NCBI GenBank assembly: GCA_022509045.1
Contig: JAFLTZ010000007.1
Location: 1 to 44,338, forward strand
Source of the DNA: Muribaculaceae bacterium
Lineage (GTDB): Bacteria > Bacteroidota > Bacteroidia > Bacteroidales > Muribaculaceae
Length of the DNA stretch: 44,338 bases
Reading direction: 5' to 3'
The position numbers and the translations under genes are program-made. How positions within the stretch are numbered: position 1 is the first letter of the stretch; every line of letters begins with the position of its first letter. The notes beneath the pieces are model-generated. The model was not told where the DNA came from. It did no database searches and saw only the letters and a program-made list of their open reading frames with translations. Of the stretch, positions 1 through 8,155 are shown in pieces.

Positions 1-156
1 GGGTCACAAATCAGAAGTTACGTTTTCGACGACAGACGCGTAAAGGACCATCGTACAAATTTTCAAACAAGCGACGTAAATGGAGTTATGGATGGTGAAA
101 TAGATGATTTTATCAAAGCATACCTCATGGAATTTGCCGAAGAAATGAATGATTAA
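1..156 (+). CDS. prfB: Peptide chain release factor 2, C-terminal 51 codons (partial)
   Basis: The reading frame is open from base 1 and ends with TAA at 154-156, so only the last 51 residues are present. They carry the RF2 C-terminal signature: [11 protein letters not shown], then VKDHRTN, then a [14 protein letters not shown] segment. This matches the end of class I release factors, after the GGQ domain, which lies outside the window. RF2 hydrolyses peptidyl-tRNA at UGA and UAA codons. The classic programmed frameshift site of prfB would be near its 5' end and cannot be assessed here. The stop overlaps or lies just before the argB start (149 or 170), so the two are probably co-transcribed. 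Confidence 0.9.
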   Translation, partial: GSQIRSYVFDDRRVKDHRTNFQTSDVNGVMDGEIDDFIKAYLMEFAEEMND

Positions 157-949
157 TGTAACTGACTCTATGCCGAATCTGACTATTATAAAAGTAGGTG
201 GTGCCATCGTTGAGAATGAAGCATCTTTGAATCATTTACTAAATGATTTTGCCAATATTCCTGCTCCAAAACTACTTGTACACGGAGGTGGGCGTTCTGC
301 AACACGCTTTGCAGAACGGCTTGGCATCAAAACTCAGATGATTGACGGTCGTCGAGTTACCGATACACCTATGCTCGAAGTGGTGACTATGGTATATGGC
401 GGACTTGTTAACAAAAACATTGTAGCCGCTCTGCAGAAGCGTGGCATAAATGCCCTCGGAGTTACAGGTGCCGATTTAAATTTGATTCTAAGCCAAAAAC
501 GACCGATAAAAAATGGCATCGACTATGGATGGGTAGGAGATGTTAAGTCAGGTAATTCAGCTACTTTTGCGAAGCTGCTCAACGCCGGTATTGTACCGGT
601 TTTAGCCCCATTATCTCACGATGGTGAAGGACATATTCTTAACACCAATGCTGACACCATCGCCGCACAAACAGCTATTGAATGTGCTACAGCCGGATTC
701 AACACCTCGCTGATTTATTGTTTCGAGAAAGATGGTGTACTTGCCGATGCCAACGATGATTCATCCGTAATACCCACAATCGACTTTTCAAAATATCTTT
801 CCTTGAAAGCTGATGGCATTATTTCCGGAGGTATGATTCCAAAACTTGATAATGCATTCGAGACACTTCGTGCCGGAGTTAAACGTGTAATAATAACCAA
901 TGCCGCCAACATTGCCACACCGGATACAGGAACAGTTATCACCCTGTAA
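149..949 (+). CDS. argB: Acetylglutamate kinase family protein (possibly N-succinylglutamate kinase)
   Basis: This amino acid kinase phosphorylates the gamma-carboxyl of N-acylated glutamate, the second step of arginine synthesis, in the cytoplasm. Visible features are the IIKVGG nucleotide-binding motif (Lys15), HGGGRS (45-50), GRRVTD (67-72), LNTNADTIA (164-172) and GGMIPKL (227-233). The length of 266 residues is normal for the family. The start could be ATG 149, overlapping the prfB stop, or ATG 170, which removes seven residues and begins [11 protein letters not shown]; comparison with the usual family N-terminus favours 170. In Bacteroides fragilis the arginine pathway is known to run through N-succinyl intermediates, so the substrate here may be succinylglutamate; that is inference from taxonomy, not seen in the sequence. 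Confidence 0.93.
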   Translation: MINVTDSMPNLTIIKVGGAIVENEASLNHLLNDFANIPAPKLLVHGGGRSATRFAERLGIKTQMIDGRRVTDTPMLEVVTMVYGGLVNKNIVAALQKRGINALGVTGADLNLILSQKRPIKNGIDYGWVGDVKSGNSATFAKLLNAGIVPVLAPLSHDGEGHILNTNADTIAAQTAIECATAGFNTSLIYCFEKDGVLADANDDSSVIPTIDFSKYLSLKADGIISGGMIPKLDNAFETLRAGVKRVIITNAANIATPDTGTVITL

Positions 950-1033
950 TATTAACATAGTTTCAAAAACAAATCTAATCTTGCGATTTACAAAAATTTT
1001 AGCACAAATATGATGTATTTATAATAAATTTTG

Positions 1034-1041
1034 TATCTTTG
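1034..1041 (+). promoter_or_regulatory. Bacteroidetes -7 promoter element for the aquaporin gene
   Basis: TATCTTTG matches the TAnnTTTG -7 consensus and lies 45 bases before the aquaporin ATG. I do not see a convincing TTTG -33 element at the expected distance. Confidence 0.5.
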
Positions 1042-1085
1042 GCAAGGTTAAACTATATTTTATCAATTTATAAACACTTTTTATC

Positions 1086-1766
1086 ATGAAAAAGTATTTA
1101 GCAGAAATGGTGGGAACTATGGTTCTCGTTCTTATGGGTTGCGGTGTTGCCGTTAGCCTCGGTTGTAATATTGGCGACAATGCATCGGTTGTTGGCACGG
1201 CTCTCGCATTCGGCTTGTCTGTAGTAGCTATGGCATATGCTATTGGTGGCATCTCCGGGTGCCACATCAATCCGGCAATTACACTCGGTGTATGGTTGTC
1301 AAAAAGAATGAGTGGCAAGGATGCAGCTATGTACATGCTCTTCCAAGTTATTGGAGCTTTCATTGGTTCAGCTATCCTTTGGGTACTCACATCTAACAGT
1401 CCTGAAGTTGCCGGCACCGGAGCTAACTCTATTCAAGAAGGCGTTTCTCTATGCGCAGGTCTCGTAGCTGAAATCGTATTTACATTTGTATTTGTGCTTG
1501 TTGTTCTCGGCACTACTGATAGTGAAAAAGGTGCAGGAAAACTTGCAGGTCTTGCCATTGGCTTGACTCTCGTGCTTGTACACCTCGTTTGTATTCGCTA
1601 CACCGGCACATCTGTAAATCCAGCTCGTAGCATCGCTCCTGCAGTTTTCCAAGGTGGTGAAGCCCTTTGTCAACTTTGGGTCTTCATTGTAGGTCCATTT
1701 GTAGGTGCTGCCCTCTCAGCTCTCGTTTGGAAATGCCTCTCTTGCAAATGCGCCTGCGAGAAATAA
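1086..1766 (+). CDS. aqpZ: Aquaporin Z-type water channel (MIP family)
   Basis: This integral inner-membrane channel of 226 residues has six predicted membrane spans and two half-helices. Both NPA boxes are intact: HINPAIT (Asn62-Ala64) and SVNPARS (Asn178-Ala180). The four selectivity-filter residues of E. coli AqpZ (Phe43, His174, Thr183, Arg189) align with Phe42, His166, Thr175 and Arg181, which predicts a water-selective rather than a glycerol-conducting pore. The C-terminus is unusual, with four cysteines in the last ten residues (217, 220, 222, 224). It is transcribed alone, with a -7 element at 1034 and a terminator at 1786. The ATG at 1086 is the natural start, since MKKYLAEMVGT fits the first helix of the family. 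Confidence 0.93.
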   Translation: MKKYLAEMVGTMVLVLMGCGVAVSLGCNIGDNASVVGTALAFGLSVVAMAYAIGGISGCHINPAITLGVWLSKRMSGKDAAMYMLFQVIGAFIGSAILWVLTSNSPEVAGTGANSIQEGVSLCAGLVAEIVFTFVFVLVVLGTTDSEKGAGKLAGLAIGLTLVLVHLVCIRYTGTSVNPARSIAPAVFQGGEALCQLWVFIVGPFVGAALSALVWKCLSCKCACEK

Positions 1767-1785
1767 ACTAATCTCGAATTAAAAT

Positions 1786-1828
1786 AAAAAAGGCTGTACT
1801 CTTTTATATAGTGAATACAGCCTTTTTT
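1786..1828. terminator. Bidirectional intrinsic terminator between aquaporin and sdaA
   Basis: The inverted repeat has arms at 1786-1798 (AAAAAAGGCTGTA) and 1816-1828 (TACAGCCTTTTTT). The A-run and T-run on its two sides make it a rho-independent terminator for both convergent genes. Confidence 0.85.
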
Positions 1829-1843
1829 ATGTCTGAGATATTA

Positions 1844-3061
1844 CTATTTTATCACGGCAAGTCCTCCTTGCGCCGTTTCTTTGTATAGACTTGGCAAATC
1901 ATGCCCTGTTTGTTTCATCACTTCCACAATTCTGTCAAAGCTAACAGAATGTTGTCCATCAGAAAATGTTGAATATAAGTTGGCATCAAGTGCTCTCGCT
2001 GCTGCATAGGCATTCCGTTCAATACACGGTATCTGCACCAATCCGCACACCGGATCACAGGTTAATCCAAGGTGGTGTTCCAACCCCATTTCGGCTGAAT
2101 ACTCTATCTGAGCTACGGTACCTCCAAAAAGTTGACTTGCTGCTGCGGCCGCCATGGCACATGCAACACCCACTTCACCTTGGCATCCGACCTCTGCTCC
2201 CGATATTGAGGCGTTAGTCTTTACAACATTGCCAAACAATCCGGCTGTAGCCAATGCTCTCATTATTCGTTTTTCCGAAAAATTTTTCGACGTATATAAA
2301 TGGTATAAAACTGCCGGAACTATTCCACACGAGCCACAAGTTGGTGCCGTAACTATTCTGCCTCCGGAGGCATTTTCCTCCGATACAGCAAGTGCGTAAG
2401 CATATACGAGGCCTCTACTTTTAAGACTGCTGTTATATCCTGCCGCATGCACATAGTAGCTTACGGCCTTACGCCTCACACCTAAGCCTCCCGGCAACAC
2501 TCCTTCGGCTTCTATACCGCGCAGCACAGCCTCTTTCATCACATTCCATACTTCGGCGATATAGTCCCATACATCACTTTCTTCATATTTATCTACATAT
2601 TCCCAATACGAACATCCTGTTTCTTTACACCACGCGAGGATATCATTGATTGTTGACAATGGATATACTTTTTTCTTCGGTTGGCGTGACTCTCCTTCAC
2701 GAACTATATCACCGCCGCCTATCGAATAAATTACATTTTCGCTCATCAAATCACCGGCAGAATTATATGCTTTAAATTTCATACCGTTCGGATGAAATGG
2801 CAAAAATACATCCGGTTGCCACACAATCTCTGTCGGTGCCATTTTTGTTAATTCTTCAAGAATTGCAACGTCTGTCATGTGACCTCTGCCGGTGGCTGCG
2901 AGAGCACCATATAATGTCACTTCATATCGCGATGCACCTATAGTGGATTCTCTAAAATTAGCAGCAGCTTTTCTCGGTCCCATCGTATGGCTACTCGATG
3001 GACCGTTACCTATTTTGAAAATATACTTTATCGATTCCATAAATTGCTTTCCCATTACCAT
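1844..3061 (-). CDS. sdaA: L-serine ammonia-lyase, iron-sulfur type, single chain
   Basis: The enzyme deaminates L-serine to pyruvate and ammonia using a catalytic 4Fe-4S cluster, in the cytoplasm. The beta domain is N-terminal (GPSSSHTMGPR at 20-30) and the alpha domain C-terminal (from about 170). Cys293, Cys335 and Cys346 have the same spacing (42 and 11) as the three cluster ligands of the Legionella enzyme. Other cysteines are at 242, 245 and 339. The 405-residue frame begins at 3061, but the family N-terminus and a -7 element at 3073-3080 make the ATG at 3040 (MESIKYIF) the more likely start, giving 398 residues. It is a monocistronic gene divergent from the M20 deacylase. Confidence 0.93.
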   Translation of the reverse strand: MVMGKQFMESIKYIFKIGNGPSSSHTMGPRKAAANFRESTIGASRYEVTLYGALAATGRGHMTDVAILEELTKMAPTEIVWQPDVFLPFHPNGMKFKAYNSAGDLMSENVIYSIGGGDIVREGESRQPKKKVYPLSTINDILAWCKETGCSYWEYVDKYEESDVWDYIAEVWNVMKEAVLRGIEAEGVLPGGLGVRRKAVSYYVHAAGYNSSLKSRGLVYAYALAVSEENASGGRIVTAPTCGSCGIVPAVLYHLYTSKNFSEKRIMRALATAGLFGNVVKTNASISGAEVGCQGEVGVACAMAAAAASQLFGGTVAQIEYSAEMGLEHHLGLTCDPVCGLVQIPCIERNAYAAARALDANLYSTFSDGQHSVSFDRIVEVMKQTGHDLPSLYKETAQGGLAVIK

Positions 3062-3072
3062 ATATTGTTATG

Positions 3073-3080
3073 CAAATATA
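3073..3080 (-). promoter_or_regulatory. Bacteroidetes -7 element for sdaA
   Basis: On the reverse strand this reads TATATTTG, matching TAnnTTTG. It puts transcription start near 3066, too close to ATG 3061 for a normal leader, which supports use of ATG 3040. Confidence 0.5.
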
Positions 3081-3187
3081 CACAGAAATACTAAATCTCT
3101 CTTGTCACGCATGCTGCCAATTTTATATTTTCGTTCAAAAAATCGCAAATTTTTCTAAAATCTAATACGTTCCATTTAAAATTTCAC

Positions 3188-3195
3188 TATTTTTG
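3188..3195 (+). promoter_or_regulatory. Bacteroidetes -7 element very close to the M20 deacylase ATG
   Basis: TATTTTTG matches TAnnTTTG and ends only eight bases before the ATG at 3204. If used, transcription would start at or next to the start codon, giving a leaderless or nearly leaderless mRNA. Confidence 0.4.
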
Positions 3196-3203
3196 TAATA
3201 ATT

Positions 3204-4271
3204 ATGGACGAGTATATCTACGATGCTATTGACCTTTTGAAGGCTTTAATATCGATTCCTTCTGTGAGCCGAAACGAAGATGCCGCAGCCTCACTTCTCT
3301 ATGATAAGTGCATGGAATGGGGGCTCAGTCCAACACGCATAGGTAATAATGTGATATGCCAAGGTACATCATACGATATAACTCGCCCGACAATCCTACT
3401 CAATTCTCATATTGACACTGTCAATCCTGTAGATGGTTGGACATACCCGCCATTTTCTCCCACCTGCGATGATGGATGTATTTATGGGCTCGGCAGTAAT
3501 GATGCCGGAGCATCTGTGGTCTCACTTCTCGCTGCATACAGGGTTCTTTCGCAACAGCAATGTGCATATAATCTTATTTTTGTTGCTTCATGCGAAGAAG
3601 AAATTAGTGGGAAAGGTGGCATTGAGATGGTGCTGCCAAAACTACCTCAAATAGATGTGGCTGTCGTTGGAGAACCTACAGGCATGAATCCTGCCATAGC
3701 AGAAAAAGGGCTGATGGTACTTGACGGTGAAATATATGGAAAAGCAGGGCATGCCGCGCGTAATGAAGGAGTGAATGCCATATACCAAACTCTTCCGGTA
3801 ATTGAAAAAATCAAAAATTTACAGTTTAACAAAGTCTCTCAACACCTCGGTCCTATAAAAGTATCTGTAACACAAATAAATGCCGGTACAGCACATAATA
3901 TAGTGCCCGATATTTGTCACATTGTCGTGGATGTTCGAACTACTGATGCATACACCAATGAGCAGACACTGGAAATTATTCGTGAAGCAGTAGGCGATTC
4001 TTGCAAACTCACACCTCGCTCCACAAGGTTAAGCCCCTCCTATATTCCTAACAATCATCCGATTGTTGCACGGTCAATAATGCTTGGAGGCAAACCATTT
4101 GGCTCTCCTACTCTTTCCGACCAGGCATTGATGCCATTCTATTCAATGAAAATGGGACCTGGCGATTCAGCGCGTTCCCATACGGCCAATGAATATATCC
4201 GTGAACAGGAAATACGCGAAGCTATAGCTATTTATATATCGCTACTGTCCGGAATTGACTCTCTAAACTAA
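3204..4271 (+). CDS. argE: M20 family metallo-deacylase, ArgE/DapE type (probable N-acylornithine deacetylase)
   Basis: This 355-residue cytoplasmic zinc amidohydrolase has the full M20 ligand set: His69 and Asp71 in the SHIDTV motif, bridging Asp100, catalytic Glu131 with ligand Glu132 in the CEEE run, Glu157 in VVGEPTG, and His326 near the C-terminus. The lid/dimerisation domain is at about 165-275, with GKAGHAAR at 179-186. The family covers acetylornithine, succinylornithine and succinyl-diaminopimelate hydrolases. The proximity to argB (3 kb upstream) and the habit of Bacteroidales to use N-succinylornithine suggest a role in arginine synthesis, but DapE activity cannot be excluded. The gap to lpxB is 13 bases, so the two are co-transcribed. 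Confidence 0.8.
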   Translation: MDEYIYDAIDLLKALISIPSVSRNEDAAASLLYDKCMEWGLSPTRIGNNVICQGTSYDITRPTILLNSHIDTVNPVDGWTYPPFSPTCDDGCIYGLGSNDAGASVVSLLAAYRVLSQQQCAYNLIFVASCEEEISGKGGIEMVLPKLPQIDVAVVGEPTGMNPAIAEKGLMVLDGEIYGKAGHAARNEGVNAIYQTLPVIEKIKNLQFNKVSQHLGPIKVSVTQINAGTAHNIVPDICHIVVDVRTTDAYTNEQTLEIIREAVGDSCKLTPRSTRLSPSYIPNNHPIVARSIMLGGKPFGSPTLSDQALMPFYSMKMGPGDSARSHTANEYIREQEIREAIAIYISLLSGIDSLN

Positions 4272-4284
4272 TTTTTAGATTTAT

Positions 4285-5445
4285 ATGAAATACTTTATCA
4301 TAGCAGGCGAAGCCTCCGGAGATTTTCATGCGTCTCAACTCATATTGGCATTGCGCGAAGCCGACAATGATGCCTCGTTTCGCTTTTTTGGAGGTGATAA
4401 GATGCAACTTGCCGCGGGAGAGCCTCCTATAGTTCACTTTAAACACATGGCATACATGGGGTTTGTTGAAGTGATAAAACATCTAAAGGAAATCATGTCA
4501 ATTCTTAGCATTGCCAAGAAATCCATAAAGGAATTCAAGCCCGACGCTGTGATTCTCATTGATTATCCTTCTTTTAATCTTAAAATAGCCAAATATGCAC
4601 ATTCTAAGGGGATACCGGTATATTACTATATTTCCCCAAAAGTATGGGCATGGAAAGAATACCGAGTGAAAGATATCAAAAAATATGTTACCAAGTTATA
4701 TTCTATCTTTCCTTTTGAGAAGCAATTTTTCGCACATCGTGGATATGACATAATGTACACGGGAAATCCATCGGTGAATGAAGTCGATGATGCGCTTGCA
4801 AACATCCCTTCTCGGGTCGATTTCTATAAAGACAATAACATTTATTCCGACAAACCGATAATTGCCTTATTGCCGGGGTCGAGACATAAAGAAATAGATA
4901 ACAACCTGCCGGAAATGCTAAAAGCCGCATTACAGTTCCCGGAATATCAACCGGTAATTGCTGGTGCTCCATCGGTAGATTCTAAACTATACACAAAAGT
5001 GATTAAGACGGAAGGTAGCTATGCAGTGCCACCGGTAGTTTACGACAATACATTCGCATTGCTTAAATATGCTGATGCCGCTTTGGTAACATCCGGAACA
5101 GCGACATTAGAAACCGCTCTGGTTGGCACCCCACAAATAGCATGCTATCGTATGAGTGGTAGTATATGGATTTATCGTATTCTCTCCGGAATTATAAACG
5201 TAAAATATGTTACTCTCCCAAATCTTATAGCCGATACACGGCTGATACCGGAGCTTCTGTTACATAATTGCACTGCGCAAAAAATATCCGGAATTTTGGG
5301 TCCGCTCCTCGAGAACTCACCGCAGAGAGATCAACAAATAGAAGGATACAAGATGCTACGCAAGTTATTAGGCACTAATAACAGTGCCCGTGTTACTGCG
5401 CTCGACATAGTAAATTTGCTAAAGCCTGTTGATGCCAATGAATAG
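4285..5445 (+). CDS. lpxB: Lipid-A-disaccharide synthase
   Basis: This GT19 glycosyltransferase joins UDP-2,3-diacylglucosamine to lipid X in lipid A synthesis, at the cytoplasmic face of the inner membrane. Visible motifs are AGEASGD (7-13), FFGGDKM (34-40), MGFVEV (58-63), IDYPSFN (92-98), SPKVWAWKEYR (117-127), YTGNP (158-162), LLPGSRHKEI (195-204) and TSGTATLE (269-276). Its length of 386 is normal for the family. It follows the M20 gene after 13 bases and its last codons overlap the start of the next gene, so transcription and translation of the fimbria-like cassette downstream appear coupled to lpxB. Confidence 0.95.
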   Translation: MKYFIIAGEASGDFHASQLILALREADNDASFRFFGGDKMQLAAGEPPIVHFKHMAYMGFVEVIKHLKEIMSILSIAKKSIKEFKPDAVILIDYPSFNLKIAKYAHSKGIPVYYYISPKVWAWKEYRVKDIKKYVTKLYSIFPFEKQFFAHRGYDIMYTGNPSVNEVDDALANIPSRVDFYKDNNIYSDKPIIALLPGSRHKEIDNNLPEMLKAALQFPEYQPVIAGAPSVDSKLYTKVIKTEGSYAVPPVVYDNTFALLKYADAALVTSGTATLETALVGTPQIACYRMSGSIWIYRILSGIINVKYVTLPNLIADTRLIPELLLHNCTAQKISGILGPLLENSPQRDQQIEGYKMLRKLLGTNNSARVTALDIVNLLKPVDANE

Positions 5446-6040
5446 ACGGTCATATAGCATTATACGATTACTACTCCCTCTTTGCATAGTAATACTTGCT
5501 TTACAACCCCTCTATGCCAACGCTTCAAATAACGATTTTGAAAAACCACGGTCATATTCTCAGTGGCGATTTTCTACTAATATCCTGCCGTATTCTCTAA
5601 CTATAATAAACGCTGCCGCCGAATATATTATCAATCCCAAGATATCAGTAGAACTACCCGTGTTCTATTGCCCGTGGCATTTTAACAACACTTTTAGTGT
5701 CCGCACTTTAGCAATACAGCCGGAATGTAGATATTGGATTAAAGATGCTATACGGGGGCACTATATTGGTATTCATGCCAACATAGCGCAATATAATCTG
5801 CTCAATCACCGCGACCGATATCAGGACAGAGTGCGACCACTCCTCGGTGTAGGGCTTTCATACGGTTATCTATTACCATTCAATTCCAAATGGAGTGCTC
5901 TGTTTTCTATCGGAATAGGGTATTCTTCTACAATATATAAGCGATTCTATAATATTGATAACGGAGCTCATATCGATAATCGCTCTACCCATTATATTGG
6001 TATAGATATGATAGGAGCTTCAATAGTATATAATCTATAA
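5438..6040 (+). CDS. DUF3575 family outer-membrane/exported protein of a fimbrial cassette
   Basis: A signal peptide occupies residues 1 to about 29 (MNRRSYSIIRLLLP followed by a hydrophobic core and AYA-like end). The rest matches the DUF3575 pattern: FSTNILPYSLTIINAAAEY, a CPWHF segment, IQPECRYWI, GHYIGIHANIAQYNL and GLSYGYLLPF, and alternating residues suggest a small beta-barrel or beta-sandwich. DUF3575 proteins are typically encoded next to FimB/Mfa2-type anchor proteins in Bacteroidales; their exact function is not established. I chose ATG 5438, which overlaps the lpxB stop by eight bases and gives a clean signal peptide; ATG 5432 is also possible. The next gene follows after six bases. 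Confidence 0.75.
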   Translation: MNRRSYSIIRLLLPLCIVILALQPLYANASNNDFEKPRSYSQWRFSTNILPYSLTIINAAAEYIINPKISVELPVFYCPWHFNNTFSVRTLAIQPECRYWIKDAIRGHYIGIHANIAQYNLLNHRDRYQDRVRPLLGVGLSYGYLLPFNSKWSALFSIGIGYSSTIYKRFYNIDNGAHIDNRSTHYIGIDMIGASIVYNL

Positions 6041-6046
6041 AACAGA

Positions 6047-7030
6047 ATGACACATTACCGGAAAATAATACACCTCCCTCTCATGATATGGACCTTCATA
6101 GGTATGTGTGGGTGTATTCACTATGAACCGGTAATGATTGACGGAGAATTAGGCAAAGACCCTACAAAAGTTTCTGTAAGTTTCCAATTAGAACTTAGCC
6201 CGACCTCTACATTCATCAATTATTTGTCACGACATTCTGATAGTGAGAATATATACCAGCGTTTTATAGTAGAAGTGACCCAACGTGGCGCTATTATAGC
6301 TCGCAAAGAGACTATTGTGCCTGTTACCGACATTATCGGTCTGTCGGAATACACATTACCTTACGAAATTTCCCTCCATGCCGTTGAATACGAAGTTTCT
6401 GTTTGGAGTGACTACTATACTGCAAATTCCTCCCCTTACAATGCCGATATGTTTACGCCTATTTACTGCGCAATACCATATTTTGGCTGTTCCGAGTTAA
6501 AGTTGTGCTATTGTGCACATAAAGCTGTCGATTTTCGGCCATACCGCGATAATTGGGACTACCATCATCAGATTAATCTTTCTCTCAACAAACCGGTTGC
6601 AAAATATCAAATAATAACGACCGATGCACAAGATTTTCTCAAAAGCGCAAAAACAGATTCCCTGCATATAAGAGTAGGATATATTGGATATCACCCTATT
6701 GGATATAATGTTCCCTCTGAAATGCCCGATGCACATGCCGACGGTATCTATTTTTATAATACAGTAGCTGCTTCCGATGGTGACATAACCGGAGAATTAT
6801 GTCTCGCCTTCGATTATATTTTCTCACCGCCTGATGATAGCCAACCGGCTCAAATAGCATTGACTATCACAGATGATAACGGCAGAAAGATTGCAGAATA
6901 CAACGATATTCAGTTTTCATATCGAGCAGGTAAAGTAACAACAATTTCCGGTAGAATCCTCACCCAACAATCGTCAGGAGGAATCGGGATAAATAAAGAT
7001 TGGGACGATGAAATAATAATTGAAATCTAA
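6047..7030 (+). CDS. FimB/Mfa2-like fimbrial anchor lipoprotein
   Basis: The N-terminus (MTHYRKIIHLPLM, hydrophobic core, then MCGC) is a lipoprotein signal with the modified cysteine at 23 (or 21). Mature protein is about 305 residues, rich in beta-strand and aromatic residues, and ends in an acidic DWDDEIIIEI. The layout resembles Mfa2/FimB proteins, which anchor type V fimbriae to the outer membrane and cap their growth; recognition rests on general pattern and on its place between a DUF3575 gene and a fimbrillin-like gene, not on a decisive motif. Six cysteines between residues 145 and 160 region (CAIPYFGCSELKLCYC) are a notable cluster. Spacing to neighbours is 6 and 18 bases, so it is in one operon. 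Confidence 0.6.
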   Translation: MTHYRKIIHLPLMIWTFIGMCGCIHYEPVMIDGELGKDPTKVSVSFQLELSPTSTFINYLSRHSDSENIYQRFIVEVTQRGAIIARKETIVPVTDIIGLSEYTLPYEISLHAVEYEVSVWSDYYTANSSPYNADMFTPIYCAIPYFGCSELKLCYCAHKAVDFRPYRDNWDYHHQINLSLNKPVAKYQIITTDAQDFLKSAKTDSLHIRVGYIGYHPIGYNVPSEMPDAHADGIYFYNTVAASDGDITGELCLAFDYIFSPPDDSQPAQIALTITDDNGRKIAEYNDIQFSYRAGKVTTISGRILTQQSSGGIGINKDWDDEIIIEI

Positions 7031-7048
7031 ACTAAAACTTAATATAAA

Positions 7049-8080
7049 ATGAATCAGATTTTAAAATTATCGGCAATGTTAGCCACAGTATTGAGTTTCA
7101 CAGGTTGCAGCTCAACCACAGTAGAAGAAATCGCAAAACAAGGCGAAGTATCAAACACAGTAACCATAACGGCTAAGGCTCCGGTTGTTAGCACTCGCGA
7201 AGCAAACGGCGCCCTCCGTTACAAAGCTTTTTTGTTTAAAGACAACAAAACAGAGAATAAATGTGGAAGTTTTGTAGATGCACAAGAACAACTTGACAAC
7301 ACCGGCGCCAATTTCTCTTTTACCGTTGATGAAGCCGGTGATTACGTCATCCTTTTCGTAGCAGACTATCTAACCACGGCCACACTAAATTCTGGTAAAG
7401 TAGTTTGGGTTGACGGCAAACAAGAACCGGTTACTAACGGATATACAGACAACAACAACGAATCCCTTTACAAAGTAAATTTCAACCCTGCAAACAAGCG
7501 ATTCCTTGTCATGAATATTGACAACGGTAGTCCGTATAATACCGACAATTACGAGGTGTTTGCCGGTAAAGTGCCGTTTACTAAAGGTAACGATAAACTC
7601 GACCTTCAGACTATTACTCTAAAACGTCCTGTATGTAAAGTTACTATTCAGGAAAAGGAAGAATCAATAACAAATCTTAAAGCTACTATAACAAAAGCCA
7701 AAATTGGATATGAGTATGACTTATATAACCAAAAAGTTGTCGCTCCGGATTATGATGATGAACTCGATGCTGAAGAAAATAGCTTCATTCAAAAAGACAT
7801 TTTACCGGCAAATCCAAATAATAACGAGTTATTTTATTTCTATGCATTTGCCAATGCCGGCGATGCAGAAACTACTATAGCCGATGGAGGCTTGGCTTTC
7901 ACTCTTACCGGCGGACAAGTAGATTTCAAACATACCATTCCGGCTGATAAATTGAAGTTTAAGCCTAATTACAAATATATTTTGAAGGGTAATTTTGTAA
8001 GAAAAGATATGGGGCAAGTAAATATAAAGGTAATTGCCGGTAGCGATTGGGATTCTGATGGAACAGATGTAGATATTTAA
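7049..8080 (+). CDS. Fimbrillin-like lipoprotein (possibly DUF6562), candidate pilus subunit
   Basis: This 343-residue exported protein has a lipobox (LSFTGC, Cys20), followed 30 residues later by Arg50 in VVSTREANG. In Porphyromonas FimA and Mfa1, acylated precursors are cut by an arginine-specific protease after Arg46 or Arg49 to release the mature pilin, so Arg50 is at the right place for the same maturation. The start of the mature part (ALRYKAFLFKD) and an FTVDEAGDYVILFVAD segment look like the N-terminal domain of Bacteroidetes fimbrillins. The protein ends in DWDSDGTDVDI. It is the last gene before a terminator at 8097, with the two cassette partners directly upstream. A non-polymerising surface lipoprotein is the alternative. 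Confidence 0.6.
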   Translation: MNQILKLSAMLATVLSFTGCSSTTVEEIAKQGEVSNTVTITAKAPVVSTREANGALRYKAFLFKDNKTENKCGSFVDAQEQLDNTGANFSFTVDEAGDYVILFVADYLTTATLNSGKVVWVDGKQEPVTNGYTDNNNESLYKVNFNPANKRFLVMNIDNGSPYNTDNYEVFAGKVPFTKGNDKLDLQTITLKRPVCKVTIQEKEESITNLKATITKAKIGYEYDLYNQKVVAPDYDDELDAEENSFIQKDILPANPNNNELFYFYAFANAGDAETTIADGGLAFTLTGGQVDFKHTIPADKLKFKPNYKYILKGNFVRKDMGQVNIKVIAGSDWDSDGTDVDI

Positions 8081-8096
8081 AACACAGAAACTACAT

Positions 8097-8136
8097 AAAA
8101 AATCGATGATTGGCTATTGGCTAATCATCGATTTTT
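8097..8136. terminator. Bidirectional terminator between the fimbrial cassette and tyrS
   Basis: The long stem has arms AAAATCGATGATT (8099-8111) and AATCATCGATTTT (8123-8135) with A-runs and T-runs outside, serving both convergent units. Confidence 0.85.
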
Positions 8137-8155
8137 ATTGTTGCAAATGATTTTC

